From: Anaerolineales bacterium
Lineage (GTDB): Bacteria; Chloroflexota; Anaerolineae; Promineifilales; Promineifilaceae
Assembly (NCBI GenBank): GCA_020432595.1
Contig: JAGQGA010000136.1
Coordinates: 1 to 10,295 of the forward strand
Direction of reading: 5' to 3'
Length of the DNA: 10,295 bases
In this document: positions 4,491 through 10,295 of the stretch, one piece after another
Position numbering within the stretch: the first letter of the stretch is position 1
How the letters are laid out: each line of letters begins with the position of its first letter
Program-made: the position numbers and the translations under genes
The notes under the pieces: model-generated
Database searches by the model: none
The model's input: the letters and a program-made list of their open reading frames with translations, nothing else
What the model was told of the DNA's origin: nothing

Positions 4491-6013
4491 TCTTCTGGGG
4501 GACGGGTATCGGGCAGTTCAAAGAAGTCGGTGATCGGAACGTCAATGACGGTGCCATCGTCCTGAAGCTGCCATTGGCGAATTTGTGCCGTGCGCGGGGC
4601 GCGATATTGGTCGGAGAAAACGAAATCAAACAAGCCGCGTGCGCTGACCGTACCCATGTCTTCTGCCGCCATCATGAATGTTTCGCCACTGAGGTTTTCA
4701 TACCCACCAAAGTCGTTAATAGCATGAACCATCACGTCACGAATGGCGAAGAAGGTAGCATAGGTCAGCAAGTAGGTATTGCTCTTTTCTTGGGGCGGGT
4801 ATCCACCAGCCTCAAAAGCGGCCGTTGCTTCCTGAATGATTTCTAGATCGGTGTCTTGCCAGGTTGCGTGCGGCACAACGCCGTAGAAACCATCTGCCAG
4901 GCCAACATTGTCGCCTAAGAAGGTCAATACATCGCCGTTAAACGCCCAGCTAACGCCACCAACGATAACCTGATCCCATACACCCAACTGTCGCACGGTA
5001 CCAATGACCTGCGCCACGCTGAAGGAGAGATTCTGGTTGTAAACAACGTTAGCACCATTCACCAACATGTTCTGGATTTGACCAGACACGTCAGCTTCTG
5101 GGGAAACTTCTTGTTCTTCCAAAGGCAGCACGGTTACACCAACAGATTCGGCATAAGCAATCGCTTCTTCCGTGGTTGCGCCAGCACCAAAGGCATTTGC
5201 CCAGCCAATTACACCAACCACAGGCGTGTCGCCAGCCCCTTCGGGTTTGACATCAGCCCAGTTCTCGGACAACCATTGTACAAAGCCAGCGAATTGATCA
5301 GAGTAGATAGCAACGTCACCCACGGTGTAGCCATTGCGCGGCACATAAATGGCAGGGCCATTGACACCAGCGGCAAAGTTGACGATCTTGTCTTCGTTGA
5401 CGCGGTCTTTCAGAGCCACCGTAGCACCACTACCATAGGTAAAGAGAACGATTGGTTTGGGGTCGGCTGCACGGAATTTTTCGTAGGCAGCTACTTCCAA
5501 TTCAACGTTGTAGTTGGTTTCTTCAAAGACAACTTCAAAGTTGGCACCGCATACACCACCAGAACCATTAATAGCGTTAAGAGCATCTTCGGTAGCAAAA
5601 GCGAATGCTTCACCCAAAATACCGGCGATGGGGCCTTCACGGCCGGCTTGCTGGTAGAGGACGATGGTTTCACCAGTGAGGTCTTCGGAACAACCATCCA
5701 TCATCATTTCTTCGGCGGGTGCTTCTTCGGGAACGGCCGTTGGTTCCATTTCCTCTTCAGCCATCGCTTCTTCTTCAGCTGGGGCAGCTTCTTCAGCCGG
5801 AGCAGCCTCTTCCTCAGCCATCGCTTCTTCTTCAGCTGGGGCAGCTTCTTCAGCCGGAGCAGCTTCTTCCTCGGCTGGAGCTGATTCTTCTTGTGCAGGT
5901 GCTTCAGCCGCTGGTGCCTCTGCTTCTGGCGCACTGGCCGTACCGCCACAGGCCACCAGAACCATTGCCAAAAGCAAAGCCAAAACCACAAAAATCAACT
6001 TGCTTCTCTTCAT
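4487..6013 (-). CDS. Branched-chain amino acid-type ABC transporter substrate-binding lipoprotein
   Basis: This is the extracytoplasmic receptor of the importer. Of its 508 residues, 1-21 form a lipoprotein signal peptide (MKRSK, a hydrophobic core, then LVAC with Cys22 as the lipidated residue). Residues 23 to about 106 are an unusually long tether made almost only of Ala, Glu, Pro and Met, and include a 19-residue unit repeated twice (about 47-85). The rest is a type I periplasmic-binding (LivJ/LivK-like) domain, beginning DGCSEDLTGETIVLYQQAG and including VFTYGSGATVALKDRVNE-like ligand-cleft strands. The two Cys near 108 and 155 could form a disulfide. GAGGAG at 6022-6027 sits 8 bases before ATG 6013. 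It lies after livM with a 116-base gap and may have its own promoter there, although I cannot pick one. Ligand is unknown; the neighbouring CoA ligases suggest a carboxylic acid. Confidence 0.93.
   Translation of the reverse strand: MKRSKLIFVVLALLLAMVLVACGGTASAPEAEAPAAEAPAQEESAPAEEEAAPAEEAAPAEEEAMAEEEAAPAEEAAPAEEEAMAEEEMEPTAVPEEAPAEEMMMDGCSEDLTGETIVLYQQAGREGPIAGILGEAFAFATEDALNAINGSGGVCGANFEVVFEETNYNVELEVAAYEKFRAADPKPIVLFTYGSGATVALKDRVNEDKIVNFAAGVNGPAIYVPRNGYTVGDVAIYSDQFAGFVQWLSENWADVKPEGAGDTPVVGVIGWANAFGAGATTEEAIAYAESVGVTVLPLEEQEVSPEADVSGQIQNMLVNGANVVYNQNLSFSVAQVIGTVRQLGVWDQVIVGGVSWAFNGDVLTFLGDNVGLADGFYGVVPHATWQDTDLEIIQEATAAFEAGGYPPQEKSNTYLLTYATFFAIRDVMVHAINDFGGYENLSGETFMMAAEDMGTVSARGLFDFVFSDQYRAPRTAQIRQWQLQDDGTVIDVPITDFFELPDTRPPEE
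5761..5874. repeat. 57-bp tandem duplication in the lipoprotein tether
   Basis: Bases 5761-5817 and 5818-5874 are direct copies differing at 2 of 57 positions. The unit is a multiple of three, so it keeps frame, and on the minus strand it encodes EEEAAPAEEAAPAEEEAMA twice (about residues 47-85 of the binding protein). The high identity points to a recent duplication or to slippage that keeps the copies alike. Confidence 0.9.
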
Positions 6014-6129
6014 GTTAAATTCTCCTCGTAAACATAAAATTTGATAAGCAACGACATGCCAAATAAGCAGTTCAAAAAATCTACATCACCCCCTTACACG
6101 TAAAATATTCTTATGGCAATTATCATCAT
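6014..6129. other. Gap between livM and the binding-protein gene
   Basis: This 116-base AT-rich spacer is the second-largest in the minus-strand cluster by a small margin over the livF gap. It holds a good ribosome site for the binding-protein gene (6022-6027). I looked for sigma-70-like boxes on the minus strand: a TTGAAC lies at 6070-6075, but its nearest TATCAA (6041-6046) is 23 bases away, too far for a normal promoter. An internal promoter is plausible but not shown. Confidence 0.35.
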
Positions 6130-7200
6130 CTATCGTGCAAACGGCCGTAAACGCCACGCCGCCTTTATCAACGTCCAGCGATGCGCCATCCCACGCGGTT
6201 CAAAAATCAAAAATAACACCAGCACCATCCCAAAAAATATCGGCCGGAATGACGACTGTAGTGCCGCCGCATTCGACGGAAAAATCTCTGCCAAGCGAGG
6301 TCCAAACCACAGCGCAAAATCAGACACCAAAATCACAAAAATCCCGCCCAAATAAGGCCCCAGGTTTGTCCCCAACCCACCAATCACCAACATCCCTAAA
6401 AACAGTACCGACTCCACCAAATTATAGCCAAGCTCCGTGCCCACAGCCCGCTGCGAATGCGCCCGCAAAGCCCCGGCAACCCCTGCAAAAACAGCCGCAA
6501 TAAAAAAGGCTCGCAGCTTATAACTAAATAAATTCACCCCCAACAGCTCCGCCGCCAAATCATTATCCCGAATCGCCACAAACGCCCGCCCCAGCCGCGT
6601 CCGGCTAATATTATTGGCTAGAACAGTCATGATCAACATCACCGTTACCGACAGATAAACAAACTGCGACTGCTCCCCTAATGAAACTCCAAAAATCGTT
6701 GCCGTGGGAACATCAATAAACCCCTTCGTCCCCCCCAAATAATCTGCCAAGAACGGCTGGCGCGTCAACCATGGAATAATAAACTGCGCCGCCAGCGTCG
6801 CCATCGCCAAATAAAACCCCTTCACCCGCAGCGATGGCAACCCAAAAAGTAGCCCCACCCCACCCGTTGCCAGAGCCGCAAACGGAATCGCCAGCCAAAT
6901 TGGCAGACCCCAATAAGTAGAAACCAGTGCCGAAGCATAGCCACCAACCAGCATAAATCCCGCCTGCCCCAGCGAAATCTGCCCGGTAAAACCAGTCAAA
7001 AAGTTCAGCCCCTGCAGCGCAATCACCGTATAAGCAATCCGATTCAGGGTAAAAGTAATATAGGCACTATTCAAAAACGGGGTCAAATACAACACCCCAA
7101 TCGCCAACACCGTCACCAAGAGGTGCCACGGCTTACGCAAAATGGACATATCCTGCTGATAGCTTCGATCAAAATCACCTGCGGGACGTAAGACAGCCAT
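6130..7200 (-). CDS. livM: Branched-chain amino acid-type ABC transporter permease LivM
   Basis: This is one of the two membrane subunits that form the translocation path. The 356-residue protein has the LivM hallmarks in order: LTGFTGQISLGQAGFMLVGGY (about 68-88), GLPSLRVKGFYLAMATLAAQF, the cytoplasmic coupling segment LGRAFVAIRDNDLAAELLGVN, the GVAGAL turn and LGMLVIGGLGTNLGPYLGG, followed by a last helix and a basic tail. Hydrophobic helices cover most of the rest. The start at 7200 is supported by GGTGGAG about 7 bases upstream, after livH with a 26-base gap; an internal Met at residue 18 is a less likely start. A run of seven G on the coding strand (6730-6736) encodes Gly-Gly after YL. 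Confidence 0.95.
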   Translation of the reverse strand: MAVLRPAGDFDRSYQQDMSILRKPWHLLVTVLAIGVLYLTPFLNSAYITFTLNRIAYTVIALQGLNFLTGFTGQISLGQAGFMLVGGYASALVSTYWGLPIWLAIPFAALATGGVGLLFGLPSLRVKGFYLAMATLAAQFIIPWLTRQPFLADYLGGTKGFIDVPTATIFGVSLGEQSQFVYLSVTVMLIMTVLANNISRTRLGRAFVAIRDNDLAAELLGVNLFSYKLRAFFIAAVFAGVAGALRAHSQRAVGTELGYNLVESVLFLGMLVIGGLGTNLGPYLGGIFVILVSDFALWFGPRLAEIFPSNAAALQSSFRPIFFGMVLVLFLIFEPRGMAHRWTLIKAAWRLRPFAR

Positions 7201-7226
7201 AGAAATTCTCCACCTTCAGCAAAAAA

Positions 7227-8180
7227 TCAAATCCGCTCAATCCGCCGCTGACCAAACAAACCTTCCGGACGCAGCACCAAAATAATCAACAACAAAATGT
7301 AGGGAGCAATATCAGAGGCATTCCGCACCTCAACAACTGTTGACGCCCTAACAATCTCCTGCGCCAACCCCACCAAAAGACCACCCACAATAGCCCCAGG
7401 AAACGACTCCAGCCCCCCCAACAAAATGGCCGGAAATGCTACCAGCGCAACAGTTGATAAGCTAACGCTCACCCCACTCAACGTTGCCAGCAAAACCCCA
7501 CCCAACGTTGCCACAATCCCAGCAATGGCCCAAGACCAACCAAAAACCCGCGACACCTTGATCCCCATGCTCTGAGCCAACTCATGGTTTTCCGATGTCG
7601 CCCGCATTGCCAAGCCCGTTTTTGTGTATTGAAAAAACAAAATAAACAAAACGGCCGCAATAATCGCCACCACAAAGGTCGCTAAGCGAGCGTGTCCAAT
7701 TTGGAGACGGTCTAAAAACACGATGCTAGCTCCATTTACAGGTGGCACGGGAATATTAAAGGCATCACTGGGTGAAAAAGGAGCTGGAAAATTCCCTTTG
7801 GGCTGTACGCCATAAGCAACTGTTGTTACCCCTTCCATCACTTGGGACAGCCCTAAAGTCATCAAAATAATCGCCAACAGAGGCTGACCGGTCATTGGGC
7901 GCAATGCCAGCCGCTCAATTAGAAAGCCAATACCAATGGCAACAATTGAAGCTGCAATAACGGCCGCCCAGAGCGGAAGGTTAAACAACTCCTCGCCCGT
8001 TCCCTCCCCCCCAGCAAACATCCAGGTCAGAAAAGCACCTAGCATCACCATATGGCCGGCCGCAAAATTAAACACCTCCGACGACTTAAAAATCAAGACG
8101 ATCCCCAGCGCAATCAACGCCAGCGTTCCCCCATTCAGTAACCCATTAATTACCTGTTGCGGCACCAACACCCAGTTCAT
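7227..8180 (-). CDS. livH: Branched-chain amino acid-type ABC transporter permease LivH
   Basis: This is the partner permease of LivM. The 317-residue protein shows the LivH pattern: QQVINGLLNGGTLALIALGI at the N-terminus, SSEVFNFAAGHMVMLGAF, ERLALRPMTGQPLLAIILMTLGL, the coupling segment TKTGLAMRATSENHELAQSMGI (about 187-208), then GGVLLATLSGV and LGGLESFPGAIVGGLLVG, ending ILVLRPEGLFGQRRIERI. A loop after helix 5 (VQPKGNFPAPFSPSDAFN) resembles those in other HAAT permeases. GAGGAG at 8192-8197 precedes the ATG by 11 bases. The gene begins 43 bases after the acyl-CoA synthetase stop and is followed by livM 26 bases later, consistent with one transcript. Two runs of seven G on the coding strand (7413-7419 and 8006-8012) encode Gly-Gly. 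Confidence 0.95.
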   Translation of the reverse strand: MNWVLVPQQVINGLLNGGTLALIALGIVLIFKSSEVFNFAAGHMVMLGAFLTWMFAGGEGTGEELFNLPLWAAVIAASIVAIGIGFLIERLALRPMTGQPLLAIILMTLGLSQVMEGVTTVAYGVQPKGNFPAPFSPSDAFNIPVPPVNGASIVFLDRLQIGHARLATFVVAIIAAVLFILFFQYTKTGLAMRATSENHELAQSMGIKVSRVFGWSWAIAGIVATLGGVLLATLSGVSVSLSTVALVAFPAILLGGLESFPGAIVGGLLVGLAQEIVRASTVVEVRNASDIAPYILLLIILVLRPEGLFGQRRIERI

Positions 8181-8223
8181 CAGCTTTTCTTCTCCTCTGC
8201 TTCAACCGCTTATCAGCACCCAG

Positions 8224-10134
8224 TTAAACGGCCATAACCCGAATCTGCGTTTCGACAAACCCTTCACTGCCATCCTGGTATTTAACAGGCGCACGCACAT
8301 TAATCGCCTTTCGATTTGAATAAAGAGCCTCCACAATTTCCCCATACCGCTCTGCCACAACATTTCGCCGCAGCTTCCGACTGCGCGTCATCTCAGCATC
8401 ATCTGCATCAAACTCCTTGTGCAGATGGACAAAATGCTTAATTCGCGCCCCTTCCGGCAAGGTTTTGTTTACCTCATTCACCGCTTGCTGAACCAGTTGG
8501 TAAACCTCCGGCTTTTGCGACAAATCCACAAAAGTTGTGTAGCCAATCCCATTTTGCTCCGCCCAATGCCCCACATTGGCAAAATCAATAATAATCATGG
8601 CCGTCACAAAGTCGCGGTCTTCACTCCCCACAGCCATCACATCCTTGATGTATGGACTAAACTTTAATCGCCCCTCAATAAACTGTGGTGAAAAAACTTC
8701 ACCATTTGCCAGCCGAATCATGTTCTTCACACGATCTTGGAAAATAATGTGGCCGTCTTCGTCAATATAACCCGCATCACCTGTTTTGAACCACCGACGG
8801 CCGTTTTCCATCACAATGTCCTTCGCCGTCGCCTCCGGGTTCTTATAATACTCCTTCATTACCGTTGGCCCGCAAATCTGTAGCTCACCATCATCAGAAG
8901 TACGCACCTCCACCTCAGGAAACGGCACCCCCACACTCGCAAACTTAATATTCCCCGTCCGGTGCCCAGCAATCCCCCCCGTCACCTCCGTCGAACCATA
9001 AATCTGCTTCACGTTGATTCCCAACGCATGGAGATAGCGCAAATGATCCGGGCTTAACACCGCCCCTGCTGTATAAGCCACCCGCACCTTATTTAGCCCC
9101 AACATCCCCCGCAGCGGCTCAAACACCAGCACATCGCCCAGCTTCCCTGCCAATTGCAGCCCCAGCCCCAGCGATTCTCCCATCAAATGCTTGTCAGCTA
9201 TTTTATAGCCAATGGGCAAGAAGAGATCATACAGCTTCCGGTTGAACCAGCTAGAATCCTTAATCCGCACCTGAATCGTGCCTACCAAATTGTCCCACAA
9301 CCCCGCGCTATAAAAGAGACTTTCTGGGGCAATCTCCCGAATATTTTCCCGCACGGTTTCCGGCTCTTCGGGGAAATTCATAATCATTCCCGTAAAAACA
9401 TGCGGCACAATGCCAAAAGCAGGCTCCACAATCCACCCCATTGGCATAAAACTCACGTGGTTATCCGTCTCATAGCGGGGGTCAATCGCCAAGCTAATCC
9501 GCGCCGAACTAATCAGGTTATTCTGCGTTAAAATAACCCCCTTCGGCAAACCCGTTGTTCCAGATGTATAGCAAATCGTAGCCGTATCTTCCGCCGAGCC
9601 TAAGGCAACCTCCGTTTCAAACCGATCCGGCTCCTTTTTATCCAGCTCACGCCCCAATGCCTGCACATCCTCAAACGAAATTAGCCAATCATCGTCATAA
9701 TCCCACAGCCCCCGCGCTTCCCAATAAATCACCTTTTTAATTTTGGGAAACTTTTCCCGGTTCTCCAGAAACTTATCACACTGTTCCTGGTCTTTTGCCA
9801 TAACAAAGGTAGCATCACTGTGGTTAACAATATGCTCCATCTCCGCCGGAATAGCATCGGTATACATCCCCACAGTGGCCGCTCCCACCGCCTGTAGCCC
9901 AATATAGCCCCACACATATTGCCGGTCATTGTCGCCAATGGTTGCCACGTGGTCGCCACGCTGCAACCCTAGGGCAATCATACCCAAAGCAAACTGTTTC
10001 ACCTGTTCATAAGACTCATTCCAGGTAAATTCACGCCAAATGCCAAATTCTTTTTGGCGCATGGCAATTCGACTATCAGCATATTGTTTAGCTTTTGCAA
10101 CAAAATATTGAGGTAATGTTTGCGATTCACTCAT
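8224..10134 (-). CDS. Long-chain fatty acid-CoA ligase-like AMP-dependent synthetase
   Basis: The enzyme activates a carboxylic acid to its acyl-AMP and then its CoA thioester in the cytoplasm or at the membrane. From ATG 10134 it has 636 residues, typical of the long-chain (FAA1/bubblegum-like) group. The motifs are intact: phosphate loop YTSGTTGLPKG (189-199), YGSTEVTGG (379-387), WFKTGDAGYIDEDG (448-461), FQDRVKNMIRLANGE (465-479) and the C-terminal lysine region MTRSRKLRR (Lys587). ATG 10134 is chosen because TGAGG (10141-10145) lies 6 bases upstream; a GTG at 10146 that overlaps the livG stop as GTGA would add four residues. It is inserted between livG and livH, which ties it to the importer, probably by trapping the imported acid as its CoA ester. 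Aromatic, branched or long-chain acids are all possible substrates. Confidence 0.93.
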   Translation of the reverse strand: MSESQTLPQYFVAKAKQYADSRIAMRQKEFGIWREFTWNESYEQVKQFALGMIALGLQRGDHVATIGDNDRQYVWGYIGLQAVGAATVGMYTDAIPAEMEHIVNHSDATFVMAKDQEQCDKFLENREKFPKIKKVIYWEARGLWDYDDDWLISFEDVQALGRELDKKEPDRFETEVALGSAEDTATICYTSGTTGLPKGVILTQNNLISSARISLAIDPRYETDNHVSFMPMGWIVEPAFGIVPHVFTGMIMNFPEEPETVRENIREIAPESLFYSAGLWDNLVGTIQVRIKDSSWFNRKLYDLFLPIGYKIADKHLMGESLGLGLQLAGKLGDVLVFEPLRGMLGLNKVRVAYTAGAVLSPDHLRYLHALGINVKQIYGSTEVTGGIAGHRTGNIKFASVGVPFPEVEVRTSDDGELQICGPTVMKEYYKNPEATAKDIVMENGRRWFKTGDAGYIDEDGHIIFQDRVKNMIRLANGEVFSPQFIEGRLKFSPYIKDVMAVGSEDRDFVTAMIIIDFANVGHWAEQNGIGYTTFVDLSQKPEVYQLVQQAVNEVNKTLPEGARIKHFVHLHKEFDADDAEMTRSRKLRRNVVAERYGEIVEALYSNRKAINVRAPVKYQDGSEGFVETQIRVMAV

Positions 10135-10140
10135 GATATG

Positions 10141-10145
10141 CCTCA
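10141..10145 (-). promoter_or_regulatory. Ribosome binding site of the acyl-CoA synthetase gene
   Basis: TGAGG on the minus strand overlaps the TGA stop of livG and lies 6 bases before ATG 10134. It decides for that ATG over the GTG at 10146 and suggests that the two genes are translationally coupled. Confidence 0.6.
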
Positions 10146-10295
10146 CTCTTGTCCAAGATAAGCGTGAATAACTTTCTCATTGCTCTTAATGTCGTCCGGT
10201 GTACCGTCCCCAATCTTGACACCAAAATCAAGTACCACCACCCGGTCAGAAATATCCATCACCAAACCCATGTCATGCTCGATCAACACAATGGT
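10143..10295 (-). CDS. livG: Branched-chain amino acid-type ABC transporter ATP-binding protein LivG (3' end only)
   Basis: Only the last 50 codons are in the window, and the gene continues past the right edge. The translation begins TIVLIEHDMGLVMDISDRVV, which holds the H-loop His of ABC ATPases, and continues VLDFGVKIGDGTPDDIKSN and NEKVIHAYLGQE. These are the typical C-terminal features of LivG (IEHDM, DG-P-EI, VI-AYLG). It is the partner of LivF in the same importer. Walker A and the signature motif lie outside the window, so their integrity cannot be checked. The stop is 8 bases before the acyl-CoA synthetase ATG, in line with one operon that starts further right. Confidence 0.92.
   Translation of the reverse strand, partial: TIVLIEHDMGLVMDISDRVVVLDFGVKIGDGTPDDIKSNEKVIHAYLGQE

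Noticed and set aside
5078..5884. A 268-codon open frame on the plus strand, antisense to the binding-protein gene
   Set aside because: It mirrors the third codon positions of a well-supported lipoprotein gene, has Phe/Ser-rich composition and no recognisable domain or ribosome site.
5664..6044. Ser/Ala-rich open frame opposite the tether
   Set aside because: Its repeats are the reverse reading of the 57-bp tether duplication; nothing independent supports it.
8169..8225. 9-base direct repeat CACCCAGTT at 8169-8177 and 8217-8225 flanking the livH leader
   Set aside because: It is short and one copy is livH codons; a target-site duplication would need an insert, and the 39 bases between look like a normal leader with a ribosome site.
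10135..10146. GTG start at 10146 for the acyl-CoA synthetase, overlapping the livG stop as GTGA
   Set aside because: ATG 10134 has a TGAGG site at a proper distance and gives the expected N-terminus; the GTG has no site. It cannot be fully excluded.

Overview
The window looks like a moderate-GC bacterial chromosome segment, most likely from a Chloroflexota lineage (Anaerolineae/Caldilineae-like). This rests on a lipoprotein solute-binding protein with a very long Ala/Glu/Pro tether, the gene-family mix, a dense AACGGCCGTT palindrome and heptanucleotide intergenic repeats. No rRNA, tRNA, CRISPR array or transposase is visible, so the assignment is inference. There is no gene-free stretch longer than about 120 bases.

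Left part, plus strand (1-1911): a 5'-truncated dienelactone-hydrolase-family alpha/beta hydrolase, a small DUF6295-like protein of unknown function, and an EamA/DMT-type membrane transporter whose start codon is uncertain. A heptad-repeat palindrome lies between the last two genes, and a short hairpin repeat overlaps the transporter's stop codon.

Right part, minus strand (10295 down to 2017): a tight, apparently polycistronic cluster read right to left. It holds the C-terminus of a LivG-type ATPase, a long-chain acyl-CoA synthetase-like ligase, LivH and LivM permeases, a LivJ/K-like lipoprotein binding protein, a LivF ATPase, a divergent phenylacetate-CoA-ligase-like protein, and a ClpS adaptor. 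Together these make a complete branched-chain-amino-acid-type (HAAT) ABC importer flanked by two adenylate-forming enzymes. The parsimonious reading is uptake of a carboxylic acid (aromatic, fatty or branched-chain) coupled to CoA activation; the substrate cannot be read from the sequence. The second ligase seems to lack the usual P-loop and the C-terminal lysine, so it may not be a working ligase.

The least ordinary signals are non-coding or compositional. An exact 20-base heptad repeat supplies the stop codons of two unrelated genes on opposite strands. A 17-bp perfect hairpin sits where the livF ribosome binding site should be. Seven exact copies of the palindrome AACGGCCGTT occur, all inside genes and all in the same reading frame (Thr-Ala-Val). 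A 57-bp tandem duplication lies in the lipoprotein tether. I see no convincing wholly new enzymatic system; the repeat biology and the degenerate ligase are the best leads.
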